DNA of 16,776 nucleotides, from contig CAYUWH010000028.1 of NCBI GenBank assembly GCA_964448615.1, positions 1 to 16,776 of the forward strand. Reading direction: 5' to 3'. Both the position numbers and the translations under genes were made by a program. The notes below the pieces were generated by a model. That model made no database searches and was not told the DNA's origin. It worked only from the letters and a program-made list of their open reading frames with translations. Below are positions 1 to 8,283 of this stretch, in pieces (position 1 is the first letter of the stretch; each line of letters begins with the position of its first letter). Origin of the DNA: CAYUWH01 sp964448615 (GTDB lineage: Bacteria; Patescibacteriota; Gracilibacteria; Peribacterales; Peribacteraceae).

Positions 1-3000
1 CACGGCACTCTCGCGGCGACAGGCAGCGTCCGAACGGATGGCGATCTCACGTTGAATGACGATGCAGGAGCGACGGATGCGGTATTGACCTTTGGGAATG
101 CGACAGCGAATCAGACGCTGAAGTATCTGAACTCGGCACAGAAGTTCCAGTTCTCAAAAGCCGTGAGCGTGATCGGAAACTTGTCGGGTTCGAGTTTGAC
201 CATTGATGGCAATGCATCGTTCTCCGGCAATGTGCTCGCAAAAAACACGCTTACGGTGAAAGGAACGATCTCCGGTGCCACCATCAATGCGACGACCCTT
301 CTGACAGGAGGAACGCTGCAGGGATTCGGCCTGTACAACTGTAATGGCACAAGCAATAAGTTGACGTACAACAGCACGACGAAGAAGTTCTTGTGTGAGG
401 CAGATCAAGCGGGAAGCAGCAATAGCGGCTTTAACTCGGGTCAGGTGATGAATATCGGGGATAGTCGGTACGTGAACGTGGCAGGCGATACGATGACGGG
501 GGCGTTGACGATCAACATTCAAAACGGCACGCAGGGAAGCATTGGACTTAAGCTCGTCAATACACTCACAGGTGCTGTGCTTCATGCAGAAAAAGCGATC
601 ACCTCTTCCGGCTCGATCCATCTCGAATCCTCCTATTCCCGCGGCTCCGGCGCGCTGACGGTGATTAAAAACGGACCGGTGAACAATCTTATCCAGATTC
701 CAGAGCCGACGACGGACTTCGGTACCGGCGTGTATGTCACCACTTCGGGCGCAGCGCTCATTGCGCTGGATTCCCAGGGAAATGACAGTCGCACACCGCA
801 TCTTCTGTTTGGCTACAAAGGAACCTTCGATACAAGCCTGTTCCGGTCAGCGGTGCAAACTCTGCAGACGATGGGCAACTTCTTCGCATCGGGCACGCTC
901 TCCGGTTCCACCATCAAAGCATTACATGACATTTCGGCTTCCGGATCCGTGTTCATTGAAAACGGGCTCTTCGGTAATACGATCAACGGATTCGGCCTGA
1001 CCGATTGTGACAATGCAGCGATCAACTCGATCCTCTGGGATGATTCCACCAATCAATTCTCTTGCGGCACGTCGATTGGCGGACCGGGCGGCGGCCTGGA
1101 ATACTCTACTGCCGAAGGGATCTTCGTGAATCAGGGGGGAGACACTATGACCGGCGGACTGAATATCTTCGCGCAGAGCATCACCGGTTCCGCCAGTCTT
1201 GTGATCTCGAATAGCATTGCCGCGGCCACGGGGGCGTATATCGGATCCACCGCGGGCGGCCCGCTGCTCGCGCTCGATCATAATCAGCAGGGCGCAGAGG
1301 CCGCGCAAAACCCTCATCTTCTGTTCGGATACCGGGGAAACTTCGATACAAGTCTGTTCCGTTCGGCGGCGCAAACATTGAAGACACTGGGAAACTTCTT
1401 CGCGTTAGGAACGATTTCGGGGGCGGTTTTGCATGCAGATAACGATCTCACTTCTTCCGGAACCTTGAATGTCAAAGCCTCTGCCCGCTTCCAGTCCGGG
1501 GTGATCATTTCACGGGCACAGGATACTCCGTCGATCACCCTTCGCGATACGACGAACAGCAAATCCGTCGGCGTGCACACGGGTTCCGGCTCACCTGAAG
1601 GCATTGTCACGGCCAGCCCCGGCTCACTCTATTCCGACAACTTCAACGGTCGCCTTTATAAGAAGAATTCTGGTACTGGCAACACGGACTGGAGGGAGCT
1701 TCTTACTACCGGAACCGGAAGCATGCATATGGCGAAAATGACGAGAAATTCGGCGCAAAGTCTTACCACAGGTGTCGTGCAAAAAATCCATTTCGATACC
1801 GAGGAGTTCGACGTTGGAGACATTGCGAACGTCGCGGTCAGCAGCACGGGATCGGGGCGTATCACCATCAAAAAAGCGGGCAAATATCTGGTGACGGGCA
1901 ACTGGTACATAGGATGCGCGAGTTACAACAGCTTGACCTATCTCTTCAAAAACGGCGCCGCTGTCACTACCGTTGCCACCAATCTTGACGCAAGTTCTCT
2001 TCAATTGAATAATTTTACCATTACGGACGTGCTGGATTTGAACGTTAATGACCGTCTAGAACTGTTTGCATTGCACAATGCAATAACGTGCGACACGGAT
2101 ACGAGCGTCGCATACAGGCCTCGTCTTTCCGTTATCCAGCTCCAGGACAACCTCGGCACCAACTTCTGGACGATGTCTGGGAGCACCATCTTCAACAGTA
2201 ATGCAGGTAACGTCGGTATCGGCCTTTCTAAGCCTAAGACGAAACTCGATGTACTAGGCACTATTTCGGGTTCCACGCTTCATGCATCCAACCGCCTGGC
2301 CAGCTCAGGCGTTCTCGTCGTTCGCCCTGGCGGAAACGCCAATCCCAGTTTGTATGCAAACGGCACGCAAAAAGTGGGCGTCAATACTGCATCGCCGCAC
2401 TCTTCCTTTACCTCGAGCGGCACATTCGCCACTAGCGTGCGCATAGCGACAGCCACAGGAAGCATTAATGGCGGCGACCAAATTATTTTCGCCTCGGGAT
2501 CTTCGATGATCACGCTCACGCTGCCGACGGCCGTGGGCATTCCGGGACGTCAGTACACGATTAAAAAAACAAGCTCCACGACCGCCACGAACATGCGCCC
2601 GGTCGTTATTGCGACCACCTCAAGCCAGACTATCGACAGAGTTTCGAGCTGGCGCCTCCTGAATCGCGGTCAGCAACTGACGGTCATCAGTGACGGCGCC
2701 AACTGGCAAGTTATCGATGCATCAAGCTATGGATTGAACGGCGGATACGTGAGCATGGGCACGACGATGAACCAGTGGTATTCATCGCCGGCAGACGCAA
2801 CAGCGCTCACGACCGCGACGCTTACGACGACGGCTACCATTCGCGCCTTCCCCTTCATCGCGCAGAAAGTCATGACGATTAACGGCATGGCAGTCAGCAT
2901 TCAAACAACGGCTGCCTCCGCGCAGGTGCGCCTGGGCATTTATCGTGACAGCGGTAACGGGTATCCGGATCAGTTGGTGGTGGATGCCGGTACGGTAACC

Positions 3001-3315
3001 ACCACATCAACCGGCGTTCGCTCCATTTGCCCCAGCGGTTGTACAACCACGGGCGACAGCACGCTGCCCGTACATATTCAACCGGGATTGTATTGGCTCG
3101 CCATCAACAATAACAGCATCGCCCATACGCACCGCGGCTTCGCGGTGGCGAATATGAACCCCGTGAGCGGCTTCCCGTCAAACTACACCACCCTGCGCAA
3201 CGTCGGCTGGAGCGTCTCAAGCAGCTATGCTGCATTCCCCAGCACATTCCCCACGGCGGCAACGGCCGTCACGGCGGTGCCCATACCGGCGATCACGGTG
3301 CGCATACAGGAGTAA
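1..3315 (+). CDS. giant phage-tail-fibre-like, beta-strand-repeat surface protein (5' end outside window)
   Basis: The reading frame is open from base 1, so the start lies upstream; 1104 residues are visible, numbered here from the first codon. Domains in order are: a 'FGNAT..LKYL..FQF' stalk module (about 25-63), SGS/TISG-type short beta repeats, two GFGL modules with paired cysteines (C114/C132 and C336/C355), two GGDTMTG-type phage tail-fibre motifs (162-167, 380-385), a duplicated PHLLFGY block, a C1q/TNF-like jelly-roll domain (about 575-715), a VGIG..P.TKLDVLG motif (735-753) typical of fibre proteins with S74-type tails, and a final beta-rich domain (about 912-1104) with a 'RLGIYRD..G.P' signature seen in phage receptor-binding tips. 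No S74 catalytic domain is visible. The protein is probably exported and acts as an adhesin or cell-surface fibre. It is paralogous to the gene at 6249-8200. The glycosyltransferase gene starts only 23 bp after its stop, so the two may be co-transcribed. The family assignment is firm; the role is inferred. Confidence 0.85.
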   Translation, partial: HGTLAATGSVRTDGDLTLNDDAGATDAVLTFGNATANQTLKYLNSAQKFQFSKAVSVIGNLSGSSLTIDGNASFSGNVLAKNTLTVKGTISGATINATTLLTGGTLQGFGLYNCNGTSNKLTYNSTTKKFLCEADQAGSSNSGFNSGQVMNIGDSRYVNVAGDTMTGALTINIQNGTQGSIGLKLVNTLTGAVLHAEKAITSSGSIHLESSYSRGSGALTVIKNGPVNNLIQIPEPTTDFGTGVYVTTSGAALIALDSQGNDSRTPHLLFGYKGTFDTSLFRSAVQTLQTMGNFFASGTLSGSTIKALHDISASGSVFIENGLFGNTINGFGLTDCDNAAINSILWDDSTNQFSCGTSIGGPGGGLEYSTAEGIFVNQGGDTMTGGLNIFAQSITGSASLVISNSIAAATGAYIGSTAGGPLLALDHNQQGAEAAQNPHLLFGYRGNFDTSLFRSAAQTLKTLGNFFALGTISGAVLHADNDLTSSGTLNVKASARFQSGVIISRAQDTPSITLRDTTNSKSVGVHTGSGSPEGIVTASPGSLYSDNFNGRLYKKNSGTGNTDWRELLTTGTGSMHMAKMTRNSAQSLTTGVVQKIHFDTEEFDVGDIANVAVSSTGSGRITIKKAGKYLVTGNWYIGCASYNSLTYLFKNGAAVTTVATNLDASSLQLNNFTITDVLDLNVNDRLELFALHNAITCDTDTSVAYRPRLSVIQLQDNLGTNFWTMSGSTIFNSNAGNVGIGLSKPKTKLDVLGTISGSTLHASNRLASSGVLVVRPGGNANPSLYANGTQKVGVNTASPHSSFTSSGTFATSVRIATATGSINGGDQIIFASGSSMITLTLPTAVGIPGRQYTIKKTSSTTATNMRPVVIATTSSQTIDRVSSWRLLNRGQQLTVISDGANWQVIDASSYGLNGGYVSMGTTMNQWYSSPADATALTTATLTTTATIRAFPFIAQKVMTINGMAVSIQTTAASAQVRLGIYRDSGNGYPDQLVVDAGTVTTTSTGVRSICPSGCTTTGDSTLPVHIQPGLYWLAINNNSIAHTHRGFAVANMNPVSGFPSNYTTLRNVGWSVSSSYAAFPSTFPTAATAVTAVPIPAITVRIQE
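748..1467 (+). repeat. internal duplication inside the fibre gene (copies 748-951 and 1255-1467)
   Basis: Two blocks of about 70 codons are clearly homologous. Both contain an L-I/L-ALD segment, then PHLLFGY(K/R)G.FDTSLFRSA.QTL.T(M/L)GNFFA.GT(L/I)SG, and both end in S(A/S)SG(S/T). The nucleotide sequence is also well conserved through the PHLLFGY part. Each block sits next to a GFGL/Cys-Cys module, so the duplication covers a larger unit of the fibre stalk. Confidence 0.85.
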
Positions 3316-3338
3316 CGTGATCTGGTACACTCCGGCCC

Positions 3339-5081
3339 ATGCATGCGCGCACATCCTGGTCGATACGACACTTTTCCCAATCGGCCGTCTGCGTTTTTTT
3401 GGTATTCGTCGCCATCAGTTTTATCCTTTACGGCAATTCGCTCGGGGGAGAATTTGTCTATGACGACGCGCAATTCGCCGTGCAAGGCGGCATGCGCCAC
3501 GTTTCGTATCTGTGGGAAACATGGCTGCAACCATCGTTGCCAGAGATGCAGCAGTATCCCCATTATCGCCCGCTCACGTTCTTCACATTCTCGCTGAATT
3601 ATCTACTCTTCGGGGAGTCTCCGCTCTCGTTTCATATTGTCAACGTTCTCCTAAATGCAATCGCGTGCTGGCTTTTCTTCTTGCTTTCGAAAAAACTCTT
3701 TCATCATCAATCCCTGGCATGGTTCATCACCATCTTGTTTGCGGTGCTGCCCATTCATACGGAGGCCATTGCGTATATCAAGGCGCGCGACGAGATACTG
3801 GTGGCGCTCTTCGCGCTGCTCTCATGGCTCGCTTTTTTGAAGACGACAGACACATCGAAAAGATACCGAATCGTCTGGGCAGCCGCCTCCGCGTGTTGCG
3901 CCTTTCTCGCTTTTCTCAGCAAAGAATCCGCGTTGGTAGTACCAGGTCTGCTCGGAGGAACTCTGCTGCTCCAAGGAGGCTGGAAAGCGGTCTTGAGAGC
4001 ATGGATGCCTTTGGGGATGCACCTCATTGCTATCGGCGCATATTTTCTTCTCCACACCGCAGCCGTCGGTGCGCAGGCGATCCCGACATTTGAATTCCTC
4101 TATTTCGGACAAAACCCGTTGGGATACATGGCTCCGGAATTCATACCGGGCACGGCGCTGATGCTGCTCTTCGTCGCGGTTGCGATGACGTTCTTTCCCT
4201 GGAATCTCTCGGCAACGTACGGCTTCGCGCATCTGCCGATGCCAGCATCGCCATTCGCTTCGTGGATGTCGATCGCCGGAATAGTCACACTTGTGATTTT
4301 TGCAACCTTGCTCCTATGGCGTCGTACCCGTATCACGCCGCTGGGCATCGGAGCATTTGTCTTTCTCCTTCTCTATTTCCCTTTCTCGAAGATTCCGATC
4401 AGTAAAGGGATCGATTTTTTCGCAGAGAGATGGCTGTATGCACCGTCCATCGGGCTTGCGATGATCGGCGGCTACGTGGGGTGGCTTGCGTGGCGCAAGT
4501 GGCCGGGTGTTTCTCAAGTGGCACTCATCGCCATCTTCATCTCGTACGTGTTTGTACTCATCCCTCGTAACGCCGTGTGGCATGATGAAACGACGCTCGG
4601 CGAAAGTTTGGTACGCAACGCACCCAACAGTGTTATTTCCTATGTATTTTTGGCGAATAACCGCCTGCAATATGCCAGGCTTCCCGAAGCTGCAGATTTG
4701 GTGACGAAGGGCCTCAGCATTACACGGGACCATATCCCTCTTCATCACGTTGCTGCTGCCATTGCCCTGAGTTCGAATCGCATCGACATAGCGGAGCAAG
4801 CGGTACAAGCTGCTGAAAAATTGGGCGGGGATGAGTTGGCAAACGTCATCCTGCGCGCCACGCTGTTGGCAAAACAACATCGGTATCAAGAAAGCCTGGA
4901 TCACATCCAACACAGTAAATGGTTCAGTCCTCAAGAATATCGCATCCGGATGCTCCTGGCCCTCAATCTGTGGATGCTTGGCCGGCACGAAGAAGCGGAA
5001 CAATACTTCGACTGGGACAAATATATTCCGAGCGTAAAACTTAGTCGCGAAGAAAAAATACGGATGTTTGAGACGTATTAA
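3339..5081 (+). CDS. TMTC-like GT-C membrane glycosyltransferase with C-terminal TPR-like repeats
   Basis: A 580-residue polytopic membrane protein of the TMTC/DUF1736 type (dolichol- or polyprenol-phosphate-sugar dependent protein O-glycosyltransferases, related to PMTs). TM1 covers about 16-33 and is followed by an external loop with the acidic pair D42-D43. Then come Y76-R77-P78-L79, a hydrophobic segment, LPIHTEAIAYIKARDE (137-152), SKES (194-197) and the FAERWLYAPSIGLAM stretch (361-375), all hallmark positions of TMTC-like enzymes. About ten hydrophobic helices lie between 16 and 409. Residues 430-560 are soluble and helical with TPR-like pairs (ARLPEAADLV, HRYQESLDHI, GRHEEAEQYF). The family adds sugars, classically mannose, to Ser/Thr of exported proteins. 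The surface protein gene directly upstream is a plausible substrate, but that is inference. The start is the first ATG after the upstream stop; no Shine-Dalgarno is visible. No terminator follows the stop. Confidence 0.85.
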   Translation: MHARTSWSIRHFSQSAVCVFLVFVAISFILYGNSLGGEFVYDDAQFAVQGGMRHVSYLWETWLQPSLPEMQQYPHYRPLTFFTFSLNYLLFGESPLSFHIVNVLLNAIACWLFFLLSKKLFHHQSLAWFITILFAVLPIHTEAIAYIKARDEILVALFALLSWLAFLKTTDTSKRYRIVWAAASACCAFLAFLSKESALVVPGLLGGTLLLQGGWKAVLRAWMPLGMHLIAIGAYFLLHTAAVGAQAIPTFEFLYFGQNPLGYMAPEFIPGTALMLLFVAVAMTFFPWNLSATYGFAHLPMPASPFASWMSIAGIVTLVIFATLLLWRRTRITPLGIGAFVFLLLYFPFSKIPISKGIDFFAERWLYAPSIGLAMIGGYVGWLAWRKWPGVSQVALIAIFISYVFVLIPRNAVWHDETTLGESLVRNAPNSVISYVFLANNRLQYARLPEAADLVTKGLSITRDHIPLHHVAAAIALSSNRIDIAEQAVQAAEKLGGDELANVILRATLLAKQHRYQESLDHIQHSKWFSPQEYRIRMLLALNLWMLGRHEEAEQYFDWDKYIPSVKLSREEKIRMFETY

Positions 5082-5134
5082 CAGTCGGCGGTTCGTCGCT
5101 GACCGTTTACAATTTCGAGTGTCACACTGAGTAC

Positions 5135-5163
5135 TGTCAAGGCATATATACTTTTTGTATAGT
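5135..5163 (+). promoter_or_regulatory. sigma70-type promoter for the serine hydrolase gene
   Basis: TGTCAA (5135-5140), a 17-bp spacer and TATAGT (5158-5163). Transcription would begin near 5170. That lies downstream of the possible GTG start at 5162 and so supports the ATG at 5192. Called by eye only. Confidence 0.5.
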
Positions 5164-5191
5164 GAATAATGATAGGCTTTATTCTATCAGC

Positions 5192-6187
5192 ATGAAGCTT
5201 TCAGTATTTTTGGCCGGCCTGATGGGCGTCGTCCTGGGAGGAGCATCCGTCTTCGGCTTGGTGCAGGTGATGGCGGATTCCCATGAGCATACTATAAATT
5301 GTGCGCAGCATTTTTCTCTCCTGAATCCCTGGATTCGATGCGAGGAGCAGGATTCCATTGCCAAGCAAAAAGAGTTCAGTCAGCTCAAAAATGACTTACG
5401 AGAAAAAATTGAAGATTGGAAAGCTCAAGGAAACATGACGGAAGCATCTGTGTACCTGCGCGATCTTTCGTTCGGGCCTTGGATGGGCATAGAAGAAGAT
5501 CACGTATTCTCCAGTGCGAGCCTCCTGAAGATTCCCGTTATGCTGGCTATCTTGCGAGCAGCCCAATCACAGCCGGACGTGCTGCGACAACGTGTTGAGC
5601 TGCCATCCGCATTCCTCGAACAGTATGTCCAAGAATTCAAGCCACGGGATCCGATTGTAGCGGGAGAGAGTTATACAGTTGAAGAGCTGCTTTGGCACAT
5701 GATTACGGAGTCCAACAACAATGCGACGCTCGCATTAAACACCTATCTAGACACCATCAGTTCCACCGAGCCTTTGACTCTCATCACCCTCGAAGAACTG
5801 GGCTTCCTCAATACAGACAATCTCGGCAGCGACGATTTGACCGTCAAACAAATCGCATCGATGTTCCGCTTGCTCTACAACGGTTCTTACCTCAATAAAG
5901 AAATGAGTCAAAAGGCGCTTGAGCTACTGTCTCACTCCACGTTCAAGAAAGGGATTGTGGCAGGTGTTCCTCACAGCATTACCGTCGCGCACAAGTTTGG
6001 CGAACGTTTGAATGAAACGGGAGAAAAGCAATTACATGACTGCGGCATCGTGTATCACCCATCCAATCCGTATCTGCTTTGCATCATGACCAGCGGATGG
6101 GATATGAATGTCCTCTCCACGGTGATCGCCGATATTTCTGAATTGGTTTACACGGAAATCGATCAGCGAACCACACTCAAATTCTGA
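5192..6187 (+). CDS. membrane-anchored or secreted class-A beta-lactamase-fold serine hydrolase
   Basis: 331 residues from the ATG at 5192. A GTG 30 bp upstream (5162) is in frame, but it falls inside the predicted -10 box. A hydrophobic segment at 4-27 acts as signal peptide or anchor. A short helical linker (about 55-80) leads to a beta-lactamase2-type domain. The Ser-x-x-Lys motif is S110-L-L-K113, the second motif is S174-N-N176 in place of SDN, and the third is K268-F-G270 in place of K(T/S)G. The deacylating glutamate of true class A lactamases is not in its usual place: where E-x-x-L-N is expected the sequence reads EELGFLN. This suggests a DD-peptidase/transpeptidase-like or other cell-wall hydrolase rather than an antibiotic-resistance enzyme. 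A hairpin terminator follows the stop. The fold is confident; the substrate is unknown. Confidence 0.8.
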   Translation: MKLSVFLAGLMGVVLGGASVFGLVQVMADSHEHTINCAQHFSLLNPWIRCEEQDSIAKQKEFSQLKNDLREKIEDWKAQGNMTEASVYLRDLSFGPWMGIEEDHVFSSASLLKIPVMLAILRAAQSQPDVLRQRVELPSAFLEQYVQEFKPRDPIVAGESYTVEELLWHMITESNNNATLALNTYLDTISSTEPLTLITLEELGFLNTDNLGSDDLTVKQIASMFRLLYNGSYLNKEMSQKALELLSHSTFKKGIVAGVPHSITVAHKFGERLNETGEKQLHDCGIVYHPSNPYLLCIMTSGWDMNVLSTVIADISELVYTEIDQRTTLKF

Positions 6188-6198
6188 ACATGCAACAT

Positions 6199-6224
6199 AA
6201 AAGCGCCCCCGAGGGAGCGCTTTT
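6199..6224. terminator. bidirectional intrinsic terminator between convergent genes
   Basis: AAAAGCGC plus CCC faces GGG plus GCGCTTTT around a short loop. This gives a 12-position stem with one C/A mismatch and a short T (or A) run on each side. It lies between the serine hydrolase stop (6187) and the stop of the minus-strand fibre gene (6249), so it can serve both. Confidence 0.75.
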
Positions 6225-6248
6225 GGCTACGTTGTTAGATCATCATCC

Positions 6249-8200
6249 TTACGGCGTCGTCGTCTCCCAGTTGAAGTTCAGGAAGCCCGCAGCGGCATTG
6301 GCTCCCGCTGTGGAGTTCGCCGCGAGCTTCACATAGACCGTGAAGTATTCCTTGGGCGTCCATGTACCGCCGGCTTGCGGTCCTGTGACAGTCGCAGTCG
6401 TCCAAGACGTGTTGGCGAGTCCGCCGCCGTTTGTCAGCACCACATCGGCGCCTGCCGTATCTTTCATGCGCACCGAGACGTGATTATTCGCAGCAGCGGC
6501 AACGCCGGTCTTGTAGCGCAGCTGGATAGGCCTCATGGGATCCCACGACGAGAAGTTATCCGGCAAACGTACGCGGGCGGAGACCCAGTAGTCCTGCAGC
6601 GTGGCGCGCGTGGAAGTCCAGACGTAGGAGTTCTCCAATGCACTAGTACCACCTGAGGCGGTCATTTGGCCGATAAAGCTGGAACCTGACGAGAAGTAAA
6701 TCGCATTCGGATATTCCGGATGGAGAGAGAGGATATTTCCGCTGCCGTTTCCGACGGAGGTGTTTTCCCATGTAAGATTTCCTGCGCCGTCCGTTTTCAA
6801 GAAAGTACCGGCACTCTGAGAAGTCGGGGCGTTGTACGTGATACCGCGCAACGTGATGCTGCCATCCACTGTTAAGGTGCTACCGGAGAGATTGCCCTTA
6901 GTCCGAATAGAACCCGTAGCCGTCAATGTGCCGCCTACGGTCGCATTGCCATCGATGTTCAAGGAGGAACCGGACAAGTGTCCGACCACGCTCAAGCCCT
7001 TCGAGAATTGGAACTTCTGCGCGGAGTTCAGATATTTCAAGGTTTGATTCGTCGTGGCATTGCCGAAGGTGAGCACGGCATCGGTCGCTCCCGCATCATC
7101 ATTAATCGTCAGATCTCCATCGGTACGAACGTTCCCACTCGCTGTGAGGGTGCCGTGAATTTCTGCGGGTCCGCCGACACGCAACGAACTGCCGGAGAGA
7201 GATCCATGTGTAGAAATATTTCCCTTCACCACGAGTGCACCGGAAATGTTCGCATTCCGAGAAACCGTCAGCGACGAGCCGGACATGTTGCCGAGCACTT
7301 TCAAGGATCCAGAAGATGCGAGGGTATTCTTGGCAAAGATCGTGCCACCGGAAATGGTCAGGAAGCGCAGTAAGGATCCTGAGAGAACGGGGTTGGTGGA
7401 GAAGGTCGTGCCATTCAGCGAGAGCCCCTGGCCCGCAGTGTAGCTGGAGCCGGTATTGAGATCTGTCGCACATTCGAATTTTCCGGTCGCCGCGTTCCAG
7501 GTAAGTTTTTGCGTAGAAACGTTACAACCTCCGGATGGCAGACCGAAGCCATTAATCGTACTACCGGTGAGGTTGCCTTCGAGATTGAGCGAACCGGAAA
7601 CAGTCGCATTTCTCGACACATTCAAGGAGGCGCCGGAAATGGCACCCTTCGCCGTGATCCTATTTTTCACGAGCAAGTCACCGGAGAACGAACCGTTTCC
7701 GTCAATGGTGAGACTGCGACCCGAGAAACTTCCTTGCGTACGAATCGTACCGCTGGCTGTGATACTGCCGGTCGCCGTGATAGCACCCGCAACCGAGAGG
7801 CCGCGCGTGAATTGGAATTTTCTTCCGCTAATATCGTAGAACAATTTTTCCTGCACATTCTGACCGAAGCGCATTTGGATATTCGTCGTTCCATCACCTT
7901 CATCGATCGTCTGGAATGATTCCGTATTCACGAGCAACGTAGGACTCCACGATGAAGTAGCAGCAACGGCAATCGGCATCCCACTTGTCAAGAGTGAGAG
8001 CATTGTGACGAGCGCACCGAACCTCTGNNNNNNNNNNNNNNNNNNNNNNNNNNNNNNNNNNNNNNNNNNNNNNNNNNNNNNNNNNNNNNNNNNNNNNNNN
8101 NNNNNNNNNNNNNNNNNNNNNNNNNNNTCGGCATCCCACTTGTCAAGAGTGAGAGCATTGTGACGAGCGCACCGAACCTCTGGAGATAACGCAATTGCAT
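6249..8200 (-). CDS. secreted beta-strand-repeat fibre protein (interrupted by an artificial assembly gap)
   Basis: As written, the frame is broken by 100 Ns. When the 55-bp duplicate flanking the gap is collapsed, the ATG at 8200 runs in frame to the stop at 6249, giving 598 residues. The N-terminus (MQLRYLQRFG..., hydrophobic to about 27, AVA-AT cleavage site) is a good signal peptide. Then come the FG...FQF stalk module (about 56-90), many SGSSL / ATGSI / GNLSG short beta repeats, a GFGL module with C174 and C192, a second copy of the stalk module (about 318-360), and a C-terminal domain (about 440-598) with YVWTSTR..LQDY that is also found at the end of the 8284-11310 protein. Residues 297-368 match the first 72 codons of this window at about 86% amino-acid identity. 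It is likely a cell-surface fibre or adhesin. It lies 83 bp downstream of 8284-11310 and has its own promoter. No catalytic motif was seen. Confidence 0.85.
6942..7157 (-). repeat. paralogous cassette, inverted relative to bases 1-216
   Basis: This 216-bp stretch, read on the minus strand, aligns without gaps to bases 1-216 on the plus strand. A codon-by-codon count gave 47 mismatches (about 78% identity), changing only 10 of 72 amino acids. Most differences are silent, so both copies have been kept as protein. The two copies form a long-range inverted repeat around the glycosyltransferase and serine hydrolase genes. Confidence 0.85.
7973..8182. other. 100-N scaffold gap flanked by a 55-bp exact duplication (probable false gap)
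   Basis: Ns occupy 8028-8127. The 55 bases before the gap (7973-8027) are identical to the 55 bases after it (8128-8182). Removing one copy plus the Ns restores a single open frame with an intact signal peptide. The natural reading is two contigs overlapping by 55 bases, a common k-mer length, that the scaffolder failed to merge. The true sequence is then 155 bp shorter. Confidence 0.85.
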
Positions 8201-8227
8201 AGAAATATTTTTTTGGGTATTCCCATC

Positions 8228-8255
8228 ATTGTAGCATAAAATCGAAAAGAGACAA
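8228..8255 (-). promoter_or_regulatory. extended -10 promoter for the 6249-8200 fibre gene
   Basis: On the minus strand: TTGTCT, a 16-bp spacer and TACAAT, preceded by TGC (an extended -10). Transcription would start about 20 nt before the ATG at 8200. The short leader contains GGGAATACCC and no Shine-Dalgarno. Called by eye. Confidence 0.5.
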
Positions 8256-8283
8256 CGGAGGGTACGTTGACTCTCTTTGTATA

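Noticed and set aside
1..3315. Prophage assignment of the fibre region
   Set aside because: Only fibre-like modules are present; no capsid, portal, terminase, tail-assembly or integrase gene is visible in the window.
4314..5003. 229-codon minus-strand frame opposite the glycosyltransferase
   Set aside because: The plus strand carries TMTC motifs and TPR-like repeats; this frame has no family features.
5082..5134. Possible terminator hairpin (GTCGGCG / CGCTGAC) after the glycosyltransferase
   Set aside because: The stem is short and imperfect and no T run follows, so it is not supported as an intrinsic terminator.
5162..5191. GTG start for the serine hydrolase
   Set aside because: It lies within the predicted -10 box, and the ATG at 5192 gives a clean signal peptide.
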